A stretch of DNA of 64,000 bases from Methylomarinum vadi (GCF_000733935.1 NZ_JPON01000001.1:3093501-3157500); one strand, 5' to 3'. Positions 17,669 through 27,273 are shown, counted from the first letter of the stretch. Translations and numbers: made by a program. Notes: generated from the sequence alone by a model not told the origin.

Positions 17669-17701
17669 GGTTATTATAACCACAACCGTGTGGAAACACG
17701 G
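17669..17701 (-). promoter_or_regulatory. promoter/operator-like region of tkt
   Basis: A perfect 13-base palindrome (17669-17681) contains TATAAT on the minus strand. Just upstream, CCGTGT and ACACGG (17686-17701) form a hairpin with a four-base loop. No good -35 box is seen at 17 bases, so an activator may be needed. Confidence 0.4.
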
Positions 17702-17732
17702 AATGGAGTGTTTACCGATAGGAAACGGATAT

Positions 17733-17767
17733 AAAAAAACCCCGTAATCAGAAGTCTGAATACGGGG
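17733..17767 (-). terminator. intrinsic terminator after pyk
   Basis: On the minus strand CCCCGTA pairs with TACGGGG and is followed by a run of seven T. This is a textbook rho-independent terminator for the gap-pyk unit. Confidence 0.9.
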
Positions 17768-17812
17768 CTGGGTATCGACTATGTTGCTGTGTTGAGCAGC
17801 AACCAGGCAGGG

Positions 17813-19252
17813 TTAAGGCGTCAGGCCTTCGCCTACGGTAACTACTTTCAACGCATTGGTGCCGCCCGACTGGCCGGTCAGGTCGCCTTTGGTGATAATG
17901 AAACGATCGCCTTGTTTGGCTTGGCCGCGTTCCTTCAGTTTGTTGATGATATCGCGGTTCACTTCGGCGTGGTCGGCCGATTCAAATTCGAATGGAATCG
18001 GGAAAACGCCGCGGTATAGCGTAACCTTGCCCAGCGTCTCTTCATGACTGCTGAAGGCGAAGATCGGAATGCCCGAGCGAATACGAGACATCCACAGCGG
18101 AGTCGAACCGGACTCGGTTAGCGCGGCAATGCCGGCGATGCGAGTATGGTTGGCCAAGTACATGGTCGACATCGCGATGGCCTCGTCGACCCGTTCGAAC
18201 TCTTCCGAAACGCGGTGTGTCGAGGTTGTGACGCTGGGTTGTTTCTCCGTTTCCTGACAAATGCGAACCATGGCCTCGACGACTTTGACCGGATATTTTC
18301 CGGAAGCGGTTTCGGCCGATAGCATGATCGCATCGGTGCCGTCGACGATGGCATTGGCCACGTCGAAGACCTCAGCGCGAGTCGGAATCGGATTCTCGAT
18401 CATCGATTCCATCATTTGCGTAGCGGTGATGACGGCTCTTTTCAGTTCCCTGGATCGTTTGATCAGGTACTTTTGCGCTTCGGGCAATCTGGCATCGCCG
18501 ATTTCCACGCCGAGGTCGCCGCGAGCGACCATGATGGCGTCGGAAGCCAAAATGATCTCATCGATAACCTCCATCGCTTCGGCGCGTTCCACTTTGGCGA
18601 CGATGCCGGCATAACAGCCTTCCGCTTCCAAAAGGCGGCGAGCTTCGTGAAGATCTTCGCCACAACGAGGAAAGGAGACCGCGACATAATCGGCGTTAAT
18701 CTTGCCGATAGTCTTGATGTCTTCTTTGTCCTTGTCTGTCAATGCGGCGGCGGAAAGTCCGCCGCCCATTAGATTGATACCCTTGTTATTAGACAGGTCG
18801 CCACCGACTACGACGGTACAATCGACTCGTTTGCCATCGGTTTTAACTACATCCATGACCACGCGGCCGTCATCCAACAACAGGCGGCTGCCCGGTTTGA
18901 CTTCCTCGGCCAGAGGTTCATAGGTGATGCCGACTTGAGTGTTGTCACCATCGCTTTCGCCCAGATTGATATCCAATGCAAAAGGTTGGCCTTCTTCCAG
19001 CCAGACTTTGGTGTCCTTGAAGCGGGCGATACGGATTTTAGGGCCTTGCAGGTCGCACAGAATACCGACGCGGCGGCCGGTTTTCTGGCTAAGTTCACGG
19101 ACCATTTTGGCTCTGTTGATGTGATCCTGGGCGGAACCATGCGAAAAGTTCATGCGAACAACGTCCAGACCGGCTTTGAACAAACCTTCCAAAACGCCTG
19201 GTTTATCGGTCGCCGGCCCCAATGTGGCCAGGATTTTTGTTCTTCGTAGCAT
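17813..19252 (-). CDS. pyk: pyruvate kinase (PykA type)
   Basis: 479 residues. It begins RRTKILATLGPATD with the conserved early Lys/Arg, has MNFSHGS at the active site, the MVARGDLGVEIG signature of pyruvate kinases with the Mg/K-binding acidic residues, and TATQMMESMIENPIPTRAE. The enzyme transfers phosphate from phosphoenolpyruvate to ADP, the last step of glycolysis. The length and C-terminal domain are those of the PykA (type II) group. It lies 14 bases after gap on the same strand and ends in a strong terminator, so gap and pyk form an operon. Next to tkt this makes a compact central-carbon cluster. Confidence 0.96.
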   Translation of the reverse strand: MLRRTKILATLGPATDKPGVLEGLFKAGLDVVRMNFSHGSAQDHINRAKMVRELSQKTGRRVGILCDLQGPKIRIARFKDTKVWLEEGQPFALDINLGESDGDNTQVGITYEPLAEEVKPGSRLLLDDGRVVMDVVKTDGKRVDCTVVVGGDLSNNKGINLMGGGLSAAALTDKDKEDIKTIGKINADYVAVSFPRCGEDLHEARRLLEAEGCYAGIVAKVERAEAMEVIDEIILASDAIMVARGDLGVEIGDARLPEAQKYLIKRSRELKRAVITATQMMESMIENPIPTRAEVFDVANAIVDGTDAIMLSAETASGKYPVKVVEAMVRICQETEKQPSVTTSTHRVSEEFERVDEAIAMSTMYLANHTRIAGIAALTESGSTPLWMSRIRSGIPIFAFSSHEETLGKVTLYRGVFPIPFEFESADHAEVNRDIINKLKERGQAKQGDRFIITKGDLTGQSGGTNALKVVTVGEGLTP

Positions 19253-19266
19253 AGATTATTTAAGAT

Positions 19267-20280
19267 TTATTTTGCGTTAACTAATGCAACCGTGGTGTCC
19301 AGCATACGGTTGGAGAAGCCCCACTCATTGTCATACCAGGATAATACCTTGATGAAATTGCCGTTGATCACTTTAGTCAACGATTTGTCATAAGTGGAGG
19401 AAGCTGGGTTGTGGTTGAAATCGATGGAAACCAACGGTTTCGCATTGATATCCAAAATACCTTTCAGAGGGCCCTCGGAAGCAGCGGTCAAGATATCGTC
19501 GATTTCTTCCTTGCTGGTCGCGCGGCTGGCGGTGAAAGTTAGATCGACGACGGAAACGTTGATGGTGGGGACGCGGATCGCGAAACCATCCAGTTTGCCC
19601 GCCATCTCCGGCAATACTAAACCAACGGCAGCCGCTGCGCCGGTTTTGGTCGGAATCATCGATTGTGTGGCGGAACGGGCGCGACGCAGATCCTTATGGA
19701 ATACGTCGGTCAATACTTGGTCGTTGGTGTAGGAGTGAATGGTCGTCATCAGGCCTTGTTCGATACCGACGGTGTCGATCAATGGTTTGACCAAAGGCGC
19801 CAGACAGTTGGTGGTGCATGAAGCGTTGGAAATGACCGTGTCGGATGCTTTCAATGTTTCATGGTTAACGCCGTAAACGATGGTTGCGTCGACATCGTTA
19901 CCGCCAGGCGCGGAAATGATCACTTTTTTCGCGCCCGCTTCGAGGTGGGCGGAAGCCTTGGCTTTACTGGCGAAAAAACCGGTACACTCATGTACAACTT
20001 CGACGCCCAGTTCGGCCCAAGGCAGTTTTGCCGGATCTCTTTCCGCCAAAACTTTGATTTTGTCGCCGTTGATAACCAGATAGTCTCCTTCGACACTGAC
20101 TTCACCCGGGAATTTGCCGTGCGCGGAATCATATTGAGTCAAGTGGGCATTGGTTTCCGCATCGCCGAGGTCATTAATTGCAACGATTTGGATTTCATCG
20201 GTGCGGCCTGATTCGTACAATGCACGTACTACGTTACGTCCGATACGGCCATAGCCGTTGATTGCAACTTTAATTGCCAT
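19267..20280 (-). CDS. gap: glyceraldehyde-3-phosphate dehydrogenase, type I
   Basis: 337 residues. N-terminal NAD motif [14 protein letters not shown], catalytic Cys in [13 protein letters not shown], phosphate-binding region HSYTNDQ, and C-terminal [12 protein letters not shown] are all present. It oxidises glyceraldehyde 3-phosphate to 1,3-bisphosphoglycerate in the cytoplasm. Phosphoglycerate kinase, its usual partner, is not adjacent; pyruvate kinase follows directly. Two inverted repeats in the upstream region (GTGCC-GAAA-GGCAC and ACTATAGC..GCTATAGT) may influence its expression or mRNA leader. Confidence 0.97.
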   Translation of the reverse strand: MAIKVAINGYGRIGRNVVRALYESGRTDEIQIVAINDLGDAETNAHLTQYDSAHGKFPGEVSVEGDYLVINGDKIKVLAERDPAKLPWAELGVEVVHECTGFFASKAKASAHLEAGAKKVIISAPGGNDVDATIVYGVNHETLKASDTVISNASCTTNCLAPLVKPLIDTVGIEQGLMTTIHSYTNDQVLTDVFHKDLRRARSATQSMIPTKTGAAAAVGLVLPEMAGKLDGFAIRVPTINVSVVDLTFTASRATSKEEIDDILTAASEGPLKGILDINAKPLVSIDFNHNPASSTYDKSLTKVINGNFIKVLSWYDNEWGFSNRMLDTTVALVNAK

Positions 20281-20321
20281 AAAATGTTCTCCGGAGTGAA
20301 AGTGAAATGCTTAAAAGAAAT

Positions 20322-20374
20322 GTGCCGAAAGGCACTCTAAAAATCGCTTTACTATAGCAAAGTTACGCTATAGT
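20322..20374. promoter_or_regulatory. hairpin and inverted repeat between gap and the dctP-like gene
   Basis: GTGCC and GGCAC at 20322-20335 close a GAAA loop, a very stable RNA hairpin in the gap leader. ACTATAGC (20351-20358) and GCTATAGT (20367-20374) are perfect 8-base arms with an 8-base spacer, a typical operator layout between these divergent genes. Confidence 0.45.
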
Positions 20375-20483
20375 CGTCTATAAGGACAGCGTGTTAAACG
20401 CTAGTGAACAGTTGCGATTATAAGACAAACTGATAGCATGGAAAAACATAATGAACAGTTTTGGAATGGTACTGAGAGGATAT

Positions 20484-21563
20484 ATGAAACGGCGTGATTT
20501 TTTATCGAAAGTTGGTTCCGGGTCGTTGATGGCGGGTGCGGCATTGACCATACCCAAAGCGGCCGAGGCAGCTGAATTCAAGTGGAAGATGGTGACGGCC
20601 TGGCCAAAAAACTTTCCTGGGTTGGGGACGAATGCCAATTTGTTGGCCAAAATGATTACCGAGATGAGTGGCGGCCGTATCAAAGTGAAGGTTTACGGCG
20701 CCAGGGAGCTGGTCCCGGCTTTCGAGGTGTTCGATGCCGTATCCAAGGGAACGGCCGAGATGGGGCATGCCGGAGCCTATTATTGGAAAGGGAAATCCGA
20801 AGCCACGCAGTTCTTTTCCGCCGTACCGTTCGGTCTGACTGCGCAGGAAATGAACGCCTGGTTGTATTACGGCGGCGGTATGGAGTTGTGGCGCGAATTA
20901 TATAAGCCGTTCGGTATTATTCCGGCCGCAACCGGGAACTCAGGGGTGCAAATGGCTGGCTGGTTCAATCGCGAAATCAAAACGGTCGATGACTTGAAAG
21001 GACTGAAAATGCGTATTCCCGGTCTGGGCGGCGAAGTCTTGCGCAGGGCCGGCGGGACCACGGTAAACATGCCGGGCGGTGAGTTGTTCACCTCGTTACA
21101 GTCCGGCGCGCTCGATGCCACCGAATGGGTCGGACCCTACAATGATTTGGCCTTTGGTTTTTATAAGGTTGCCAAGTATTATTATTATCCGGGCTGGCAC
21201 GAGCCGGGTTCGACGATGGAAGCCTTGATCAATGAAAAAGCCTTCAATGCGTTGCCCAAGGATTTGCAGCAAATCGTGTTGGTGGCTTGCAAGGCGGCCA
21301 ATATGGACATGATTTCCGAATATACCGCGCGTAACAACCAAGCGCTGGATACCTTGATCAATAAGCATAAAGTCAAGGTGCTGCCGCTACCGGATGAGGT
21401 GTTGAAGGCCTTACGCCAGATATCGGAAGAGGTCGTTCGTGAGCTGGCGGACAAAGATCCGCAGGCGAAAAAAATCTATGATTCGGTGATGCAATTTCGT
21501 AAACAAGTGGCGCAATGGGGGGATGTGTCGGAACAGGCGTTTCTGAAAGCCAGAGCTTTATAA
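20484..21563 (+). CDS. TRAP transporter substrate-binding protein, DctP family
   Basis: 359 residues. A Tat signal (KRRDFLSK followed by a weakly hydrophobic stretch, cut near AEA-AE) heads a DctP-like periplasmic binding protein with the conserved LKGLKMRIPGLGGEVLRRAG region, which contains the Arg that usually binds a carboxylate. The family member resembles those for alpha-keto or aromatic acids. No DctQ or DctM membrane subunits are nearby, so it is an orphan in this window. The ATG at 20484 with GAGAGGA before it is preferred over one 33 bases earlier, because it places the twin-arginine at the N-terminus. The ligand is unknown. Confidence 0.88.
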   Translation: MKRRDFLSKVGSGSLMAGAALTIPKAAEAAEFKWKMVTAWPKNFPGLGTNANLLAKMITEMSGGRIKVKVYGARELVPAFEVFDAVSKGTAEMGHAGAYYWKGKSEATQFFSAVPFGLTAQEMNAWLYYGGGMELWRELYKPFGIIPAATGNSGVQMAGWFNREIKTVDDLKGLKMRIPGLGGEVLRRAGGTTVNMPGGELFTSLQSGALDATEWVGPYNDLAFGFYKVAKYYYYPGWHEPGSTMEALINEKAFNALPKDLQQIVLVACKAANMDMISEYTARNNQALDTLINKHKVKVLPLPDEVLKALRQISEEVVRELADKDPQAKKIYDSVMQFRKQVAQWGDVSEQAFLKARAL

Positions 21564-21599
21564 TGGTTGGTTCAAGGAGGTATTCCTCCTGAATCCATT
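21562..21599 (+). terminator. stem-loop after the dctP-like gene
   Basis: AGGAGG and CCTCCT flank TATT, with outer AATGG/CCATT pairing, starting right at the stop codon. There is no uridine run, so termination is likely but not certain. Confidence 0.5.
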
Positions 21600-21616
21600 G
21601 GTTCCTAAGTGGGGAG

Positions 21617-21976
21617 CTATATTTGCACGGTGTGATTAGCCAGCTTGATACATTCGAACATCAACTTGTCGACGCAGTGCTCGGAATGGTTGCCGGCGAA
21701 TTGTAGGCCGCATTCGTATTGTTCTCTGATGTGCTTGATCAGGCCGTGAATGGAGATCGGAATGCCGGATTGCGGCATCGTGATCTCAATCTTGATTTCG
21801 CCATGGTCTATGTCCACGTGCAACGGTTTATTGAGACGAATTTTGATCCCGTTGTAGCTCATATCGACGACTTCGCCTTCCAGCACGATTTCCTTTTCGG
21901 CCGGAGGGTCGATTTTGATGCTGGCAAGTAGACCTTGCGGCTGAAATCTCGGGTATTTGCGTTTTTCTGGCTCCAT
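21617..21976 (-). CDS. PilZ domain protein
   Basis: 119 residues forming a single PilZ domain. The c-di-GMP binding signature is visible as KRKYPRF near residue 5 (RxxxR-type, here K-R-K-Y-P-R) and DMSYNGIKI near residue 38 (D/N-x-S-x-x-G). This suggests a cytoplasmic c-di-GMP effector for motility, pili or exopolysaccharide. It stands alone between convergent dctP and downstream-transcribed cyaA, with about 190 bases on its upstream side. No partner domain is fused. Confidence 0.88.
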   Translation of the reverse strand: MEPEKRKYPRFQPQGLLASIKIDPPAEKEIVLEGEVVDMSYNGIKIRLNKPLHVDIDHGEIKIEITMPQSGIPISIHGLIKHIREQYECGLQFAGNHSEHCVDKLMFECIKLANHTVQI

Positions 21977-22138
21977 GGAGGCTCCCTTGATTCGACGGCA
22001 CGAATGAGTATAGGCGGGAATACTGCCGCCGGTAAAGTTAAATTGTCGCGCGAGTTCGGTTTTATCGGGTTACAAGGTGGCGTTGAACGAACGTTATGTC
22101 GGGCTCGGCGGAAAGGAGAGTGGAGGGGCTTTCAATGG

Positions 22139-22154
22139 CCAGCAGATTTGCTGG
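22139..22154 (-). terminator. stem-loop after cyaA
   Basis: CCAGCA and TGCTGG form a perfect stem with a GATT loop, 16 bases past the cyaA stop codon. No uridine run is present, so it may only protect the 3' end. Confidence 0.4.
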
Positions 22155-22169
22155 AGTCGGTATGATGAT

Positions 22170-25082
22170 TCAGTTTTTGCCGCTGGCGGCGATACGGTTT
22201 TCGATTTTTTGTTTATATTGCAAGTAATGAATGCTGTGGGCTTGGACAAGCTCTTCGACGCCAAGCAACTCGGCGGAGACATCAATTTCATTGATATGGT
22301 AAGGATAAGTCTCGTGGCCGTGCCTGAACCGCAAAATATGTTCCTTGGTTGAGTAGAAAACGTCATCCGCAGAGGCCGACGAATATTTTCGTTCGTTGCA
22401 GGCAATCGTCGGTGGACTGTCCGGTTCCGCAGTAGGCGAAGTCGTAATGCGGATGTTCAGCGCCATGAAAGACTCTTGTGGTTTGATTTTGACGGCATGG
22501 CAGGATGGAACGCCGGCAGAGTTTTTTTGAATTTCATAAATACGAATTTTTGTTGCGTGCGCTATTTTGGTCTGGTCGATCAGGGTTTGTAAAAAGACAA
22601 GATAATCAACCAAAACCTGCTCCGGTTTGCTGTCGCTATGCTGTCGGGTAAACAACGCCGCTTTCTCGTCGATGATATAGATAGCGACATATTTTTCCGT
22701 GGCATGAAAAAAGATCTGTATCGTGTTGGCGGCTATATGGGCATAAAGAAACGGGATGAACGTATTGCTCAGTACATGCTGGTCGAAAAAAATGGGGGAG
22801 AATTGTTGCTGCGTAGCGGATAGCTCTCTTAACAATAAATCATTGGTGGCCAGTTTGCGATACGTTAAGTGTTGGGCATTATGAGTGAAGAGGTAATAGC
22901 CGCTTTTAGCCGGTACGATATAGCGCCAGTTTGAATTCTGGTTCCCGAAGAATTTAATTAATTGGTTAAATAGCACCTTAATGCGTAACACAATGCTTTT
23001 CGCGCGCAGCGGAGTGTAGCAGATCACATCCAGGCTATCGCTGGTGACGGGGGGGGTGCTTTGATTGAATACTTCCGTCAAACAGTGGAAAAAACCCTCG
23101 ATATCGTGGAATCTCGCAAGACTGACTTCGCCCCAACTGGATAGAGAAATCCGCTCAATGCGCTGCACAAAACACGCCCGGTTCTCGCCGTAACTTAAAG
23201 GGTCCGAGCGTTCGCTCATAATGATCTGACCTTCTTCCCGGGCTTCGGGCAATGCCTCGCCGAGATTGAGAAACAGCAGCGAAGCCAGAAACTGGTTCGC
23301 ATGATGGTAGGCTTCCAGCATTTCACCATCCGATTTTTTGTGGGAGGAAAAAAAACGCAGCAATTGGTCCAAAATCAACTGCGTTTCGGTCGGGCCGATG
23401 TTCAGGTTGATTGAATGGAGGTGAATTTTAACTCTGTTTTGGTACAAACCATTTAAGGCAATCCAACACAATAGTTCCAGCAGACTTTCCGCTTCCTTGA
23501 CCGGCTTGGCGTTTTCTTTTTTGGGGTTTCCGACATAGCCGCAATACAAATGCCAAAGCGGTTCGGCATGTTCTTGATCGATTTCGATGAGGGATAATTC
23601 GTCCTCTTTTTTTTGGACGTTGCCTCGGGTCGTGATGATCTCGATCTTTCCCGGTTTGTGTTCTAAATAGGCATGCAGTTTTCGGCCGATCAATCTGAGA
23701 TCCTGATTGTCGCGGTAATCTTCTTCGACATGTTGGCCGGCAAAGCGTACGATCATACGCAGGCATTGTTTCAATTGGTCGCGAATGACGGCATGTTCCT
23801 CGGTGGCTTTATGGATATCCCAGTAGCGATGCCTGCTGAAATTGGGCAGCAGATCTTCTGGCCAACGCCATTGTCGGGCGATTTCCTGCAAGTAATTCTC
23901 TCGAAGCGATCGTGCCTGTGGGTCCAGTGACCTGGGTGAATCGCCCATGATTTTTAAATAAAAACATTGCCGCGACAGCGCCAGCCTTCTTTGCGAGGCG
24001 ACCAGGTGCAGATATTCCTCGACTTTTTCATAGATCAATAAATACGGGTCCAGCCTGTCTATATCGAACTCCCCTTGGTAAATGGTCTTTTTCAGGCTGC
24101 GGCTGACCCATTGCGGTTGCGGATATTCGCTGGCATAGCATTCCATCAAAAAAAGCTTCAACAGCGATTTGTAAGGGGAGCTAAGCGATTTGTAGATATG
24201 CCAAAGGGTCGCGCTGATAAACTCCTCTGCCGGCACCGCTTCCAGTCCGCCGAAATCGATGACATCGAGTTTCGAGATGAAACGGTTGGACAATAAATGG
24301 TCGACGTAGCCGCTGTAGTTGTCTTCTTGGTGGGGGGGGACGATCCACCAGGCAGGCGCCTTGCCGGCCAGATAAATGGCGGTGCGATAGAACTCTTCGA
24401 GCAATAAATAGTGTTGGGTTTGGCCGCTGCTTTCGGTTGAAATCGGCGTGTTCTCGCCTCGCCGAAATTGTTCGCTGTTCATCAAAAAGAAATGGACTTC
24501 GAGATTCAGCGACTGCGCCCATTTTTCCAAGGCGTGGGCTTTTTGTTGCAGTTCGTTGATCTCGGTGCTGGATAAGTGATCGGTATGGCATAGCCAAATA
24601 TCCATATCGCTGGTTTTTGAGAAGGCGATGCTGCCGACGCTACCCATTAGGAAAATAGCCTCGATCGCATAATTTCTGAGGGCCTTGCGGGTGTAACGGT
24701 AACTCTTCGAAAATTGCTTGGCAGCGAGAATGGTTGTTTTGTTGGGGCTGTAGTCGGGAATGCCGCAAGGAGTGTCGGTGGAAATGAAACCGGGTAGCAG
24801 GGGGTGGTTTCGATGAAACAATAACGGCAGAAGATTTAAAAAGATCTGTTGCCGGGGTTGCAGAAAATTTTGCACGCTCTGCAAGCGGTATTGATTCAGA
24901 TGTTTGAAGCGTTGAGTAATGGCATGAAGATCCTTGCTACTGATTTCCTCGCCAGGCGCGCCGAGGTTGATGGGAGGGTAATGTTTTTTCAAGGTCGTTG
25001 CGGCAAGTCGATGTTTTATATTCAAGTATAGAAAATCATAGCGGCAGGTGAAAAGATAGCTGAACAAAACATTCGTTGCCAT
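22170..25082 (-). CDS. cyaA: class I adenylate cyclase
   Basis: 970 residues, the size of enterobacterial and Pseudomonas CyaA. The nucleotidyltransferase active site is visible as MGSVGSIAFSKTSDMDIWLCH near residue 145-165 (GS...D.D pattern), flanked by conserved regions such as LLKLFLMECYASEYP. It converts ATP to cAMP in the cytoplasm. The ATG at 25082 overlaps the end of the upstream phosphatase gene by 47 bases and lacks a clear ribosome site; a TTG at 25025 is an alternative start. cAMP receptors are likely elsewhere in the genome; a tandem cNMP-binding protein occurs at the right end of this window. Confidence 0.93.
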   Translation of the reverse strand: MATNVLFSYLFTCRYDFLYLNIKHRLAATTLKKHYPPINLGAPGEEISSKDLHAITQRFKHLNQYRLQSVQNFLQPRQQIFLNLLPLLFHRNHPLLPGFISTDTPCGIPDYSPNKTTILAAKQFSKSYRYTRKALRNYAIEAIFLMGSVGSIAFSKTSDMDIWLCHTDHLSSTEINELQQKAHALEKWAQSLNLEVHFFLMNSEQFRRGENTPISTESSGQTQHYLLLEEFYRTAIYLAGKAPAWWIVPPHQEDNYSGYVDHLLSNRFISKLDVIDFGGLEAVPAEEFISATLWHIYKSLSSPYKSLLKLFLMECYASEYPQPQWVSRSLKKTIYQGEFDIDRLDPYLLIYEKVEEYLHLVASQRRLALSRQCFYLKIMGDSPRSLDPQARSLRENYLQEIARQWRWPEDLLPNFSRHRYWDIHKATEEHAVIRDQLKQCLRMIVRFAGQHVEEDYRDNQDLRLIGRKLHAYLEHKPGKIEIITTRGNVQKKEDELSLIEIDQEHAEPLWHLYCGYVGNPKKENAKPVKEAESLLELLCWIALNGLYQNRVKIHLHSINLNIGPTETQLILDQLLRFFSSHKKSDGEMLEAYHHANQFLASLLFLNLGEALPEAREEGQIIMSERSDPLSYGENRACFVQRIERISLSSWGEVSLARFHDIEGFFHCLTEVFNQSTPPVTSDSLDVICYTPLRAKSIVLRIKVLFNQLIKFFGNQNSNWRYIVPAKSGYYLFTHNAQHLTYRKLATNDLLLRELSATQQQFSPIFFDQHVLSNTFIPFLYAHIAANTIQIFFHATEKYVAIYIIDEKAALFTRQHSDSKPEQVLVDYLVFLQTLIDQTKIAHATKIRIYEIQKNSAGVPSCHAVKIKPQESFMALNIRITTSPTAEPDSPPTIACNERKYSSASADDVFYSTKEHILRFRHGHETYPYHINEIDVSAELLGVEELVQAHSIHYLQYKQKIENRIAASGKN

Positions 25083-25632
25083 CGTGATAACATTTGAAGC
25101 GGCTCAAGCTGGCATGGCCGATTTCGATTTGCAGGCTACTGCGAAAGGGGATATCGAGAAGGTGCATGAATAAACTGCGTATCACGCCGGCATGGGTGAT
25201 GAGCAACACATGTCTACCGGTATTGTGTTCCAGCAAATGCTGCCAGCCGCATGCGACGCGGTGGCTGAAATCGGCATAATTCTCAGCATTGGGCGGAGGA
25301 TGGTTAATAGGGTCTTCATAGTAGCGCTGCAATGCCGAGGGATCATGGGAAATGATTTGTTCCGCGGTTTTGCCTTCCCAGTCGCCAAAACCGATTTCCC
25401 GCCATGCTTGGTCCACCCTTAAGGGGGTGTTTTTTTGCCGGCTCAGCGCTACGGCAAAGGAATTGCAGCGGCCGAGCGGGGAACTGACGATGCAGTCGCC
25501 CTGCCAGTCCGAGGTTTGTCGTTCCATCTGCTGCCAACCCTTGGGCGTCAGAGGGTCGTCGGTGCGGCCCCGGTAACGGGGGCCGCCTTGGACTTCGCCG
25601 TGGCGGAGCAAATCGACAGTGGTTGTTTTCAA
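25036..25632 (-). CDS. histidine phosphatase family protein
   Basis: 198 residues of the phosphoglycerate mutase-like fold. The catalytic phospho-histidine is in LLRHGEV at the N-terminus, EIGFGDWEGK carries the conserved Glu region, and THAGVIRSL holds the second His. The overall pattern is closest to alpha-ribazole phosphatase (CobC-like) enzymes of cobalamin synthesis, but no cobalamin genes are nearby, so the substrate is left open. It begins 4 bases after the argH stop and its end overlaps the annotated start of cyaA, so argH, this gene and cyaA look like one transcription unit. Confidence 0.82.
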   Translation of the reverse strand: MKTTTVDLLRHGEVQGGPRYRGRTDDPLTPKGWQQMERQTSDWQGDCIVSSPLGRCNSFAVALSRQKNTPLRVDQAWREIGFGDWEGKTAEQIISHDPSALQRYYEDPINHPPPNAENYADFSHRVACGWQHLLEHNTGRHVLLITHAGVIRSLFMHLLDIPFRSSLQIEIGHASLSRFKCYHDGNECFVQLSFHLPL

Positions 25633-25636
25633 GCGC

Positions 25637-27022
25637 TTACAATTGCTCCCTGGCCGCCTCGACCGCTGCTCGGACTCTGTTCGGGGCGGTGCCGCCGATG
25701 TGGTCGCGGGCTGCTACCGAGCCTTCCAGTTTCAGTATGTCAAAAACATCCTCGTCAATACGGTCGGAAAATTGCCGCAGTTCCGGCAGGGAGATGTCGG
25801 CCAAATCGCGGCCGCTGTCGATGCCGAGTCGTACTGCCTGGCCAACAACTTCATGCGCATCGCGGAACGGCATGCCTTTGCGAACCAGGTAGTCGGCCAA
25901 ATCTGTGGCGGTGGCAAAGCCTTGTTTGGCGGCGCGGTACATATTGTCTTTTTTCGCGCGGATGTGCGGCATCATATCGGCGAAGGCGCGCAGGCAGTTG
26001 ACCAGCGTATCGGCGGTGTCGAACAGTGGTTCCTTATCTTCCTGGTTGTCCTTGTTATAGGCCAACGGCTGGCTTTTCATCAACATCAATAACGACACCA
26101 GATGGCCGGTCACGCGGCCGGATTTGCCGCGCACCAGTTCCGGAACGTCCGGGTTTTTTTTCTGCGGCATGATCGAGGAGCCGGTACAAAAGGCATCGGG
26201 CATGTCGATGAAATCGAATTGGGCGCTGGACCACAGGATCAGTTCTTCCGAAAAACGGGATAAATGCATCATGATCAGGCTGGCCGCAGCGGCGAATTCG
26301 ATCGCAAAATCGCGATCGCTGACCGAATCGAGAGAATTGTTGGACGGCCTGCTGAAGCCCAGCAATTCGGCCGTCAGCCGGCGGTCTATGGGATAGGTGG
26401 TGCCGGCCAGGGCCGCGGCGCCCAGCGGCATGACGTTAATGCGCTTTAGGCAGTCTTGCAGGCGCTCGCGGTCGCGGGCCAGCATCTCGAACCAAGCCAT
26501 TAGATGGTGGCCGAACGTGACCGGCTGGGCGACCTGCAGATGAGTGAAGCCGGGCATGATGGTGTCGGCTTCGCGTGCCGCCAAATTGAGGAGGGCGTGT
26601 TGCAGCCGACTCAATTGCGCCAGGATAGTGTCGATCTCGTTGCGTAGATACAAACGGATGTCGGTCGCAACCTGGTCGTTGCGTGAGCGGCCGGTATGCA
26701 TCTTCTTGCCGGCGATGCCGATGAGCTCGGTCAGGCGCGCCTCGATGTTCATGTGTACATCTTCCTGTTTGATCGACCATTTGAATTCGCCGTCGGCGAT
26801 TTCCTTGCTGATTTGTGCCAGCCCGTTTTGGATATCTTGCAGTTCTTGAGCCGTTAGGATACCGATCTTGCATAGCATTTCGGCATGCGCCAACGATCCC
26901 TGGATATCCTGCTGCGCCATACGCTGGTCAAAATCGACGGACGCGGTGAAGACTTCGACAAAAGCGTCGGTGGCCTCGGCAAAGCGGGCGCTGGAAAGCT
27001 TTTCGGTATTAACTGTACTCAT
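25637..27022 (-). CDS. argH: argininosuccinate lyase
   Basis: 461 residues from the ATG at 27022; a TTG two codons earlier is possible but gives no advantage. The fumarase/aspartase-superfamily signature [12 protein letters not shown] is present with the catalytic Ser, and TGRSRNDQ and [11 protein letters not shown] mark the active site. It cleaves argininosuccinate to arginine and fumarate, the last step of arginine synthesis. argB lies elsewhere in this window near 40 kb. A small membrane-protein ORF lies 80 bases upstream on the same strand. Confidence 0.96.
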   Translation of the reverse strand: MSTVNTEKLSSARFAEATDAFVEVFTASVDFDQRMAQQDIQGSLAHAEMLCKIGILTAQELQDIQNGLAQISKEIADGEFKWSIKQEDVHMNIEARLTELIGIAGKKMHTGRSRNDQVATDIRLYLRNEIDTILAQLSRLQHALLNLAAREADTIMPGFTHLQVAQPVTFGHHLMAWFEMLARDRERLQDCLKRINVMPLGAAALAGTTYPIDRRLTAELLGFSRPSNNSLDSVSDRDFAIEFAAAASLIMMHLSRFSEELILWSSAQFDFIDMPDAFCTGSSIMPQKKNPDVPELVRGKSGRVTGHLVSLLMLMKSQPLAYNKDNQEDKEPLFDTADTLVNCLRAFADMMPHIRAKKDNMYRAAKQGFATATDLADYLVRKGMPFRDAHEVVGQAVRLGIDSGRDLADISLPELRQFSDRIDEDVFDILKLEGSVAARDHIGGTAPNRVRAAVEAAREQL

Positions 27023-27102
27023 GTGCAATCATTAATTTAACAAAATGGAAATGCAAAATTATACCGGGAATCTGCCGGTTTGTTCGGGCCCAAGTTAGCC
27101 AT

Positions 27103-27237
27103 TCAATAAATATCGTCGATCATATTTTTAAACCAGCGGGGACGGAACAGGACCACATAGAGCGCGATCATTGCCGTTAGCGGGACGGGGCCGATATCGA
27201 TTAGCATCAGCACGAGAAAGATGATGCCATATTTCAT
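27103..27237 (-). CDS. small predicted membrane protein
   Basis: An open frame of 44 residues reads MKYGIIFLVLMLIDIGPV and continues with a second hydrophobic part, then the basic C-terminus FRPRWFKNMIDDIY. It would be a one- or two-helix membrane protein with a cytoplasmic tail. The frame stays open upstream to a TTG at 27273, which would give 56 residues. No ribosome site is obvious for either start. Nothing else explains this stretch, and its codon use and the ordered hydrophobic/basic layout make it more likely real than chance. Function unknown. Confidence 0.5.
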   Translation of the reverse strand: MKYGIIFLVLMLIDIGPVPLTAMIALYVVLFRPRWFKNMIDDIY

Positions 27238-27273
27238 TCTGGAATAGAACTTTAGCAAAGTGTCGCCATCCAA

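Noticed and set aside
17636-17683. upstream extension of transketolase
   Set aside because: The extra 16 residues are absent from the family and the ribosome site matches the later ATG.
20471-20483. CTGAGAGG-like string that hinted at a thiamine riboswitch
   Set aside because: It is only the ribosome-binding site of the TRAP protein; no other riboswitch segments are present.
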